Origin: Candidatus Saccharimonadia bacterium
GTDB taxonomy: Bacteria; Patescibacteriota; Saccharimonadia; Saccharimonadales; Saccharimonadaceae
Reading direction: 5' to 3'
Length of the DNA: 5,509 nt
NCBI GenBank assembly: GCA_023257055.1
Contig: JALRDG010000145.1
Span: forward strand, 1 to 5,509
A program made the position numbers and the translations under genes. How positions within the stretch are numbered: the stretch's first letter is position 1; every line of letters begins with the position of its first letter. A model generated the notes under the pieces. It searched no databases. It had not been told where the DNA came from and was given only the letters and a program-made list of their open reading frames with translations. Below, piece by piece: positions 1 to 4,697 of the stretch.

Positions 1-1
1 G

Positions 2-364
2 GCCGCGGGGTATGTTGTTTTAAATACAGGAGAAGAGCTGCTCGAACAGGGCGGTGAATATCTTGGAATAACGACAAATAATCAAGCTGAATACCACGGC
101 GTTCGTCTTGGCCTAGAGGCGGCGCTGCGACTTGGCAAGAGGCGCGTCGACTTTAGAATCGACAGTCTCCTTGTCGTCAATCAACTGAATAATATCTACG
201 CAATCAAAAACCGTGAGCTTTGGCCAATCAACGAACGAATACGTGAATTGGTCAGACAGTTCGAAAAGGTTAGCTTTATGCATGTAAAGCGTGAATTCAA
301 TCAGCAAGCCGACGCTATGGTGAATCGAATCTTGGATGAGGAAGCTGCAAAAAATAAGGTATAA
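2..364 (+). CDS. Ribonuclease H-like protein, C-terminal part (5' truncated by window)
   Basis: RNase H-fold nuclease of the RNase HI / plant-type (RVT_3) family, which cuts the RNA strand of RNA-DNA hybrids using acidic residues that hold metal ions. About 120 residues are visible, ending in TAA at 362-364. Family landmarks seen in order are a TNNQAEYHGVRLGLEAAL stretch near residues 25-42, carrying the catalytic Glu; an IDSLLVVNQLN strand-helix near 53-63, carrying the second Asp; and HVKREFNQQADAMVN near 94-108, with the late His and last Asp. The first strand with the N-terminal catalytic Asp (DGG-like) lies outside the window, so the start is unknown. The frame is open from base 2 with no stop. 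The gene runs straight into rnpB, whose -10 box overlaps this stop codon. Family assignment is firm; whether it is the cell's main RNase HI or a paralogue cannot be told from this fragment. Confidence 0.88.
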   Translation, partial: AAGYVVLNTGEELLEQGGEYLGITTNNQAEYHGVRLGLEAALRLGKRRVDFRIDSLLVVNQLNNIYAIKNRELWPINERIRELVRQFEKVSFMHVKREFNQQADAMVNRILDEEAAKNKV

Positions 365-365
365 T
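360..365 (+). promoter_or_regulatory. -10 box of the rnpB promoter (TATAAT)
   Basis: A perfect TATAAT covers the TAA stop of the RNase H-like gene. The expected transcription start about 7 bases downstream (371-373) coincides with the 5' end predicted from the P1 helix of RNase P RNA. No good -35 is present: at 17-bp spacing the sequence is TGAGGA, and TTGGAT at 332-337 is too far away. Confidence 0.65.
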
Positions 366-370
366 GGGTC

Positions 371-726
371 GTAGGCAGTTCACTAGACGATCGCTTGCGA
401 TGCATTTGTGCGGAGTAAGAGGAAAGTCCGGGCAGCGCAGGACAATGGCAGTCGTTAACGACGACCGGGGGAAACCCTAGGGAAAGTGCCACAGAAACGA
501 AACTACCTGTACGCTTTTAGGGTGCAGGAAAAGGTGAAACGAGTGAGGTAAGAGCTCACAGCATGCCGTGGTGACACGGCGTGGCGGTAAACCCTGTTGG
601 CTGCAAGGAGGCTTGCATTAAAGAACGGTCCGTTCGCAGGCCGATACCCGCTTGATCCCTGGAGCAATTCAGGGGCTAGATAGATGATCGTCCACGACAG
701 AACCCGGCTTACAGATGAGCTGCCAA
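371..726 (+). ncRNA. rnpB: RNase P RNA (M1 RNA), bacterial type A-like
   Basis: Catalytic RNA of ribonuclease P, which removes the 5' leader from pre-tRNAs together with the RnpA protein. The conserved core is plain: GAGGAAAGTCCGGGC starts at 419 (CR-I, 5' strand of P4), and ACAGAACCCGGCTTAC starts at 697 (CR-V, 3' strand of P4). The GAGTGAGGTAAGAGCTCAC region near 541-560 and GGCGGTAAACCC near 582-593 match CR-II and CR-III style blocks. The ends are set by helix P1: GGCAGTTCA at 374-382 pairs with TGAGCTGCC at 716-724, with one wobble. The P15-P16 region looks short, with a GGCTTGC/GCAGGCC stem, and I do not see the usual GGU in its loop. A -10 box lies just upstream and an intrinsic terminator just downstream, so this is an independent transcription unit. 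End positions are good to a few bases. Confidence 0.95.
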
Positions 727-765
727 TTAAAAAATCCTCTCCATTACAGAGAGGATTTTTTAATT
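725..765. terminator. Bidirectional intrinsic terminator between rnpB and rplT
   Basis: A perfect 17-bp inverted repeat (arms 725-741 and 749-765, loop CATTACA). The G+C part TCCTCTC/GAGAGGA is flanked by A6 on one side and T6 on the other, so either strand reads as a hairpin followed by a U-tract. It ends rnpB on the plus strand and the infC-rpmI-rplT operon on the minus strand; the rplT stop lies 9 bases away. Confidence 0.93.
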
Positions 766-773
766 GATCAGGC

Positions 774-1115
774 TTACTTAGCTGATTTTACGACGGCGGC
801 AAAGGCTGCTGGCTCGTTGACAGCTAGCTCGGCCAAGACCTTGCGGTCAAGTTCGACGTTAGCTGCCTTAAGGCCGGCAATTAGTTTACCGTACGTTGTA
901 CCATTAAGGCGAGCAGCAGCATTGATGCGGGTGATCCACAGGCTGCGTAGGTCGCGCTTACGGTTGCGTCGGTCGCGGTATGCGTACTGAAGGGCCTTAA
1001 TGACACCTTGCTTCGCCATACGGAACGAACGCGTACGGTTATGCTGCATACCTTTGGCTAACTTAAGAATCTTTTTGTGCTTCGCACGTGCGGTAACACC
1101 TCGTTTTACTCGCAT
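774..1115 (-). CDS. rplT: 50S ribosomal protein L20 (bL20)
   Basis: Large-subunit protein that binds 23S rRNA early in assembly. The 113-residue product has the usual L20 length and the family signature: an MRVKRGVTARAKHKKILKLA start, a basic helix with GMQHNRTRSFRMAKQ near residues 22-36, and YRDRRNRKRDLRSLWITRINAAAR near 46-69. The C-terminal half (TYGKLIAGLKAANVELDRKVLAELA) forms the globular domain. The start is an ATG one base after the rpmI TAG stop (TAG-T-ATG), with AGGAG six bases upstream inside the last rpmI codons, so translation is probably coupled. It is the last gene of infC-rpmI-rplT and is followed by the shared terminator. L20 represses this operon in several bacteria; no clear L20-binding mimic is seen here. 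Confidence 0.97.
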   Translation of the reverse strand: MRVKRGVTARAKHKKILKLAKGMQHNRTRSFRMAKQGVIKALQYAYRDRRNRKRDLRSLWITRINAAARLNGTTYGKLIAGLKAANVELDRKVLAELAVNEPAAFAAVVKSAK

Positions 1116-1116
1116 A

Positions 1117-1311
1117 CTATACTCCTAGTGCTCGCTTAACGTTTTTCTTCATGCCACCAGTGACGGTTGCAGTGGTATTGATCGCGCGCTTGCGGCTCTT
1201 GCTCTTTTTTGCGAGCAGGTGGCCACCGAATGCGCGACGGCGGGTCAACTTACCAGTACTGGTAATCTTGATTCGCTTGGCTGTCCCTTTGTGGGTCTTT
1301 AGCTTTGGCAT
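1117..1311 (-). CDS. rpmI: 50S ribosomal protein L35 (bL35)
   Basis: Small, highly basic protein of the large ribosomal subunit. It has 64 residues, typical for L35. The N-terminal MPKLKTHKGTAKRIKITSTGK signature is followed by RRRAFGGHLLAKKSKSRKRAI. The start ATG at 1311-1309 shares its A with the infC stop (TAATG). An AGGAG Shine-Dalgarno at 1322-1318 lies in the final infC codons, about six bases before the ATG, suggesting translational coupling. The reading frame ends in TAG just before the rplT ATG. Middle gene of the conserved infC-rpmI-rplT operon. Confidence 0.97.
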   Translation of the reverse strand: MPKLKTHKGTAKRIKITSTGKLTRRRAFGGHLLAKKSKSRKRAINTTATVTGGMKKNVKRALGV

Positions 1312-1817
1312 TATTTACTCCTTACTACTACGCTCAGATTGCGGCCAGCCATCTGAGGTTTTTGCTCGACAACCGCATCGTCTTCAAGTTTGGCAATAAT
1401 CTTATCAATCATTTCGTAACCGAGTTCTTTGTGGGCCATCTCGCGACCACGGTAAAAAATCTGGATACGGACTTTGTGACCGGCTTCGAGGAAACTACGG
1501 ATTTTGCGCAGTTTGATGTCGAGGTCGCCACCACCAATCTTTAGGCCGAAGCGCATCTGCTTTAGTTCGCCAGCTTTGGAACTTTTGCGGTTCTTCTGCT
1601 GCTCTTTCATCTTCTGGTATTGGTATTTACCCCAGTCGGTGATTTTAGCAACTGGCGGGTTCGCGCTTGGAGAAATCTCGACGAGATCGACTCCGGCTTC
1701 CTCTGCCAGCTTGAGCGCTTCTTGTCGGCTCATGATGCCAAGCTGTTCGCCGTCCGTGCCGATGACACGAAGTTCAGGCGCGCGAATGGCATCGTTGGTG
1801 CGAATTGATGTATTGAT
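1311..1817 (-). CDS. infC: Translation initiation factor IF-3, AUC start codon
   Basis: IF-3 binds the 30S subunit, blocks early joining of the 50S, and checks the start codon-initiator tRNA pairing. The frame gives 168 residues from an ATC at 1817-1815. The N domain begins INTSIRTNDAIRAPELRVIG and continues GEQLGIMSRQEALKLAEEAG, then DLVEISPSANPPVAKITDWGKY; a lysine-rich linker follows. The C domain holds KQMRFGLKIGGGDLDIKLRK, FLEAGHKVRIQIFYRGREM and a C-terminal VEQKPQMAGRNLSVVV. The first ATG in frame (1733) would delete the opening 28 residues, which match IF-3 well. No ATG, GTG or TTG lies between it and the in-frame TAA upstream of the Shine-Dalgarno AAAGGAG (1831-1825), and the ATC sits seven bases after that site. 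Rare AUU/AUC/AUA starts on infC are a known device by which IF-3 limits its own synthesis. First gene of infC-rpmI-rplT. Confidence 0.9.
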   Translation of the reverse strand: MNTSIRTNDAIRAPELRVIGTDGEQLGIMSRQEALKLAEEAGVDLVEISPSANPPVAKITDWGKYQYQKMKEQQKNRKSSKAGELKQMRFGLKIGGGDLDIKLRKIRSFLEAGHKVRIQIFYRGREMAHKELGYEMIDKIIAKLEDDAVVEQKPQMAGRNLSVVVRSK

Positions 1818-1824
1818 TGTTGCT

Positions 1825-1831
1825 CTCCTTT
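1825..1831 (-). promoter_or_regulatory. Shine-Dalgarno that fixes the infC AUC start
   Basis: AAAGGAG on the minus strand, seven bases before the ATC at 1817-1815. It is far from the first in-frame ATG (1733), so it supports initiation at ATC rather than at the internal methionine. An in-frame TAA lies just upstream of it. Confidence 0.8.
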
Positions 1832-1868
1832 ATGAACGAGTGCGTATTTTAAGCGTTACTCGCTGTTT

Positions 1869-1897
1869 ATTGTAGCAAAAAAGCTATTGACGTTCAA
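1869..1897 (-). promoter_or_regulatory. Promoter of the infC-rpmI-rplT operon
   Basis: On the minus strand TTGAAC (1897-1892) is followed after exactly 17 bases by TACAAT (1874-1869), with a TGC extended -10 in front. This is close to the sigma70 consensus. The -35 box overlaps the TGA stop of the comM-like gene (1896-1894). The expected start of transcription is near 1862, giving a leader of about 45 bases. That leader holds a weak CGAGT/ACTCG hairpin just before the infC Shine-Dalgarno. Confidence 0.85.
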
Positions 1898-3405
1898 GAG
1901 GTTTGCCGGTATTGCAGGGCTTCGGCGATATGTGCTGGTGAGATGCTGGGAGCTTCGGCTAGATCAGCGATCGTCTGAGCTACCTTAATGAGCTTGAAGT
2001 AGCTTCGAGCACTTATATCAAGTTTCGTGCTAGCGGTCGTCAGTAGCTCCTTTGCTGCCGGCTCTATGGCTAAAGATTGTACAGTATGGCTAGAAAGATT
2101 GGCGTTGTATGAATAACTACTTCCGTATCTGTTATGCTGGCGTTCTTGCGCCTCTTGAATACATTTTTTGTATGTATTATGTTGCACAAAAGACGACGTA
2201 TTGCTGGACAGCAGGTCGCTTTGAGCAACACGCGGAACGGTAATAACCATATCGATTCGGTCCATGAGCGGCCCCGATAGACGTTTTTGATAAGCGAGAA
2301 TCTGCGTGGATGTACAGGTGCATTCTTTTTTATTGTCACCATAATACCCACAGGGGCAGGGATTCATTGTTGCAACTAGCATGAAATCTGCTGGGTATGC
2401 ATAGCTACCGTTGGCCCGATTGACGGTAATCTTTTTATCTTCCAGGGGTTGGCGTAGTGATTCCAAGATAGCGCGTGGGTATTCGGGCATTTCATCGAGG
2501 AAGAGAATACCGAGGTGGGCAAGGCTAATTTCACCCGGATGCGGCACGCTACCGCCGCCAATAAGTGCGACACGACTTGAGGTGTGATGTGGCGTGCGAA
2601 AGGGTCGGGCAGTGACTATTGTGTCGCTCGTCTCACCGGCAAGGCTGTGAAGCTTTGTAACGGTAATCTGTTCTCCGATAGTGAGCCCCGGTATCAGATT
2701 GTTAATGACTCGCGCAAGCATCGTTTTACCTGATCCGGGCGGGCCCGTTAGGAGGATATTGTGTCGACCGGCGCTTGCAATCAGTAGGGCGCGTTTTGCC
2801 TGTTCTTGACCGAATATGTCGTCGATGACTGGCCGAGTGGGTGGTTCTTGCGATGTGTTAGTTACATCGGGCTGGCGGCTAGGAGAGAGAACACGCTCCT
2901 TCTTGAGGTGTAGATAGAGTTCTTTTAGAGATCGCACGCCAATAACCTCCACGCTGTCAATAAGACTGGCCTGTGCTGCGTTTGCTTCTGGTACGTATAG
3001 TGTTGTAATTCCAGCCCGATGAGCGGTCTCTGCGGCTGCGATAACACCTCGGACGGGCCGTAACTGGCCATTAAGGGAAAGTTCTCCGATAAATAGCGCG
3101 TCATTAACCTCCTGCTGCTGTAATTGGCCGCTAATAACCAGGATTGCAAGGGCGATAGGGAGGTCGAACTGCGTGCCGTCCTTGCGAAGCTCGGCTGGGG
3201 CTAGGTTGATCGTCATTTTCTTCGCCGGCATTTCGAGGAGAGAATTGGTGATGGCGCTACGTACCCGTTCTTTCGCTTCATCAATCGCCTTATTACCCAT
3301 TCCAACGATCTGTAGACTAGGGAGGCCTCGACTTGCATCGCACTCTACCTCTATAATTTGCCCATCAAACCCTACTGTTGTTGTCGAAAGTATTTTACCT
3401 ACCAT
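1894..3405 (-). CDS. comM: YifB/ComM-family Mg-chelatase-like AAA+ ATPase
   Basis: Member of the YifB/ComM family. In naturally competent bacteria ComM is a hexameric helicase that drives branch migration when incoming DNA recombines; a similar role here is inferred. The product is about 503 residues, near the usual family length. An N-terminal Lon-protease-like (ChlI) domain of about 170 residues holds VGFDGQIIEVECDASRGLP and INLAPAELRKDGTQFDLPIA. The AAA+ core carries Walker A GPPGSGKT (near 221-228), the FRTPHHTSS motif, Walker B ILFLDEMPE (near 300-308) and sensor-1 ATMNPCPCG. A four-cysteine cluster CPC...CTC and SGPLMDRIDM follow. The C-terminal part has SARSYFKLIKVAQTIADLA with the sensor-2 Arg. 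The start at ATG 3405 puts MVGKILSTTTVGFDG in line with family N-termini; ATG 3423 and TTG 3441 are alternatives. None has a Shine-Dalgarno. It is divergent from ssrA. Confidence 0.93.
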   Translation of the reverse strand: MVGKILSTTTVGFDGQIIEVECDASRGLPSLQIVGMGNKAIDEAKERVRSAITNSLLEMPAKKMTINLAPAELRKDGTQFDLPIALAILVISGQLQQQEVNDALFIGELSLNGQLRPVRGVIAAAETAHRAGITTLYVPEANAAQASLIDSVEVIGVRSLKELYLHLKKERVLSPSRQPDVTNTSQEPPTRPVIDDIFGQEQAKRALLIASAGRHNILLTGPPGSGKTMLARVINNLIPGLTIGEQITVTKLHSLAGETSDTIVTARPFRTPHHTSSRVALIGGGSVPHPGEISLAHLGILFLDEMPEYPRAILESLRQPLEDKKITVNRANGSYAYPADFMLVATMNPCPCGYYGDNKKECTCTSTQILAYQKRLSGPLMDRIDMVITVPRVAQSDLLSSNTSSFVQHNTYKKCIQEAQERQHNRYGSSYSYNANLSSHTVQSLAIEPAAKELLTTASTKLDISARSYFKLIKVAQTIADLAEAPSISPAHIAEALQYRQTS

Positions 3406-3446
3406 ATTTGTTAAGTTAAGCATGACTGGTATAAAATACAAAATTT

Positions 3447-3455
3447 TGCTATACT
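3447..3455 (+). promoter_or_regulatory. Extended -10 promoter of ssrA
   Basis: TGC followed by TATACT (3450-3455) forms an extended -10 box. Transcription would start near 3462, a few bases before the mature tmRNA 5' end at 3469, so RNase P would need to remove only a short leader. The -35 position (TGGTAT) is poor. The site lies within the divergent interval shared with the comM-like gene. Confidence 0.65.
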
Positions 3456-3468
3456 GATGTGTACGGAT

Positions 3469-3864
3469 GGGGCTGACACAGCTTTCGACAAGAGGACATT
3501 AACAGATTATTTTGCAGGCCGACTATACACGATACGTATTATTTAATTGCAAACAAACTTGCATCAGCAAAAGCATTTGTAGCATCATTGATGCCACGCC
3601 AAAGTGCTTTTGCATTCGCAGCCTAATAGCCGCGATCATCACCTCACGACAGGTGACATACCGTGTCAGGTGGTGTCATACTTCATGTCACTTACGTGCC
3701 GCTTGAGCAGTAGCGAACAGCACGGACACCTTACTACGTAACAATCCTACTATTCTCGTTTATTCTCGAGGTAGGAGCGTTGTAAAATCCCAGAGTAAAC
3801 TATGCCTGTAGACGAATGATCCGTTACCTTTTGGACCCGGGGGCAGTACCCGGCAGCTCCACCA
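3469..3864 (+). ncRNA. ssrA: Transfer-messenger RNA (tmRNA), one-piece
   Basis: tmRNA with SmpB frees stalled ribosomes and adds a degradation tag to the unfinished protein. The tRNA-like ends pair as a 7-bp acceptor stem, GGGGCTG (3469-3475) with CAGCTCC (3854-3860), one G-U pair, followed by an encoded ACCA. The TTTCGAC after the 5' stem is the usual tmRNA box. Helix P2 is supported by TGCAGGC (3513-3519) pairing with GCCTGTA (3804-3810). The tag frame begins at resume codon GCA 3549, with A at -4 and -3 as in other tmRNAs, and ends at tandem stops TAATAG (3624-3629). The 25-codon tag starts ANKLASAK and ends SAFAFAA, so its hydrophobic Ala-rich end suits ClpXP-type proteases; most tags are shorter. 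The T-arm stem CCGGG/CCCGG encloses GGCAGTA rather than a TTCRA-type loop. The region after the tag holds several inverted repeats fit for pseudoknots. Confidence 0.95.
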
Positions 3865-3873
3865 TATGAAGCG

Positions 3874-3899
3874 ACCCGAGCCTAAAGCTCGGGTTTTTT
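3874..3899 (+). terminator. Intrinsic terminator of ssrA
   Basis: ACCCGAGC (3874-3881), loop CTAAA, GCTCGGGT (3887-3894), then a run of T. It starts 9 bases after the tmRNA CCA end. Confidence 0.93.
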
Positions 3900-3921
3900 C
3901 TTTGATGCCAGGCCTAATTTA

Positions 3922-3950
3922 TTGACATAAAGAAGAAAAAATGTTAAAGT
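3922..3950 (+). promoter_or_regulatory. Promoter upstream of the small unknown gene
   Basis: A perfect TTGACA (3922-3927), then 17 bases, then TAAAGT (3945-3950), preceded by TGT as an extended -10. The expected transcription start is near 3957, leaving an untranslated leader of about 170 bases before the main ATG at 4126. A second TTGACA at 3984-3989 has no good -10 partner. Confidence 0.65.
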
Positions 3951-3975
3951 TTATATATCTTCAGAGGTAAACTTT
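3946..3975. promoter_or_regulatory. Inverted repeat over -10 box and start site, candidate operator
   Basis: AAAGTTTA (3946-3953) and TAAACTTT (3968-3975) form a perfect inverted repeat. The arm centres are 22 bp apart, two helical turns. The left arm overlaps the -10 box and the right arm lies just past the expected start, the geometry of a repressor operator. In RNA the arms could also form a weak A-U hairpin. Confidence 0.4.
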
Positions 3976-3996
3976 GAAGTCCTTTGACAAGCGGAG

Positions 3997-4056
3997 GTAC
4001 ACGAGATAAGGAGTAGGTGTGAGATTAACTGCGCATCTTCTCCTTATCTTGTGTGC
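3997..4056 (+). promoter_or_regulatory. 17-bp leader hairpin that sequesters a Shine-Dalgarno
   Basis: The arm 3997-4013 (ends in AGATAAGGAG) pairs with 4040-4056 (begins CTCCTTATCT) over 17 bp with two G-U pairs and a 26-base loop. The 5' arm contains AAGGAG, and the 3' arm mimics the anti-Shine-Dalgarno. GTGTG at the end of the 3' arm (4051-4055) can instead pair with CACAC just downstream (4066-4070), so alternative folds are possible. There is no U-tract, so it is not a simple terminator. Confidence 0.6.
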
Positions 4057-4060
4057 ATAA
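4019..4060 (+). CDS. Possible leucine-rich leader peptide (13 codons)
   Basis: A short frame starting GTG at 4019, reading MRLTAHLLLILCA and ending TAA at 4058-4060. It has AAGGAG at 4008-4013 with a five-base spacer, the best-placed Shine-Dalgarno in this leader. Five of 13 codons are leucine (TTA, CTT, CTC, CTT, TTG). The frame runs through the loop and the 3' arm of the leader hairpin, so a ribosome reading it would open the hairpin. This resembles attenuation leader peptides. A simpler reading is that the Leu codons arise only because CTCCTT is the complement of the sequestered AAGGAG. It could also be a chance ORF. Confidence 0.35.
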   Translation: MRLTAHLLLILCA

Positions 4061-4125
4061 GAAAACACACGCTCGCAGTGCGAGAGGCGTCGTCGCCGAA
4101 GATGGAGGGGAAAGAAACTTCTACT

Positions 4126-4521
4126 ATGAACGCGAACGCACCAGTTCTGACTCCTCAGCGTGTCGAGGCCATCTTTGCTGATTGCCTTTTCCGAGAGGGC
4201 GAGGACACCAGTAATCATGTTGTCGCCGAGGGTATTGTCCGAAACGTTGGATTCCATCCCGGTCGCCTCGAAGAGCACCGTCAGGAGATCCACGACCTTC
4301 TTGCCGAGCTTCCTGATGATTTCAAGGTGAGCGGCAACGGAGGTATGAGCTTCCTGAATGCCTGTATGGATAGGCACGGTAACCAGTGGACTGGTATGCA
4401 TCTCACGCAGGAGCAGCTATTCCAGCTTGGCATTGCTATCGACGAGGTGGCATGCCTTCTGCCGCGAGAGGCGTGGGCGCTATTGCCGGGCGGCATGCCG
4501 TACTACGTAGTGAAGCAGTAG
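4126..4521 (+). CDS. Small soluble protein of unknown function
   Basis: A 131-residue acidic protein that I cannot place in a named family. The sequence looks like a genuine globular domain: VEAIFADCLFREGEDTSNHV, then EGIVRNVGFHPGRLEEHRQE, a helix with DLLAELPDDFK, a Gly-rich GNGGMSFLNACMDRHG, then QWTGMHLTQEQLFQLGIAID and a C-terminal LPREAWALLPGGMPYYVV. There is no signal peptide or membrane segment and no catalytic signature I can name. Three 60-base blocks inside it (4141-4320) average about 55% G+C, against about 33% in 4741-4800, which may hint at acquisition or higher expression. The frame is open back to GTG 4051, with an in-frame ATG at 4102. I chose ATG 4126 because the domain begins there; GGAGGGG at 4104-4110 is a rather distant Shine-Dalgarno, and the other starts have none. 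A long structured leader precedes it and a strong terminator follows, so it is a single-gene unit. Confidence 0.8.
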   Translation: MNANAPVLTPQRVEAIFADCLFREGEDTSNHVVAEGIVRNVGFHPGRLEEHRQEIHDLLAELPDDFKVSGNGGMSFLNACMDRHGNQWTGMHLTQEQLFQLGIAIDEVACLLPREAWALLPGGMPYYVVKQ

Positions 4522-4544
4522 TCGTCTGCATAAGACGTGCCAGA

Positions 4545-4590
4545 CGTGGGCGTGATGTGTCGGTTCGATGCATCACGCCCACGATTTTTC
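4545..4590 (+). terminator. Intrinsic terminator of the small unknown gene
   Basis: CGTGGGCGTGATG (4545-4557) pairs with CATCACGCCCACG (4571-4583), a perfect 13-bp G+C-rich stem with a 13-base loop, followed by ATTTTTC. It lies 23 bases after the stop codon. Confidence 0.9.
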
Positions 4591-4666
4591 TTAACCGCTT
4601 GTCATATTGCTTTCCATAGATGCCATAAACTATGCTGATGAGCCGTAAACGGCGAAAAAGCAAAGA

Positions 4667-4697
4667 AAAACAACCACCTGCGAGTAGTGGTTGTTTT
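4667..4697. terminator. Terminator-like hairpin with A- and T-tracts
   Basis: AAAACAACCAC (4667-4677) pairs perfectly with GTGGTTGTTTT (4687-4697) around a 9-base loop. T-tracts follow on both strands, slightly longer on the minus strand (TTTTTC). No gene needs it on either side: the preceding gene already has a terminator at 4545-4590. It may end a short transcript starting near 4640, or a minus-strand transcript from the gene-poor region. Confidence 0.6.

Noticed and set aside
301..492. 63-codon minus-strand frame across the RNase H end and rnpB
   Set aside because: It lies antisense to the RNase P RNA core, whose conserved blocks explain the sequence.
1504..1875. 123-codon plus-strand frame over infC
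   Set aside because: Shadow of infC on the opposite strand; Ser/Arg-rich with no domain logic.
2070..2351. 93-codon minus-strand frame inside comM
   Set aside because: Out-of-frame shadow of the AAA+ domain on the same strand.
3984..4012. Second promoter with TTGACA at 3984
   Set aside because: The matching -10 position reads TAAGGA, a poor box that lies in the Shine-Dalgarno/hairpin arm.
3961..4401. 146-codon minus-strand frame opposite the small unknown gene
   Set aside because: The plus-strand frame has its own promoter, terminator and coherent protein motifs; the antisense one has none.
4537..4590. GGTTCGAT in a stem-loop, resembling a tRNA T-arm
   Set aside because: No cloverleaf can be built; the stem is a 13-bp terminator followed by a T-tract.
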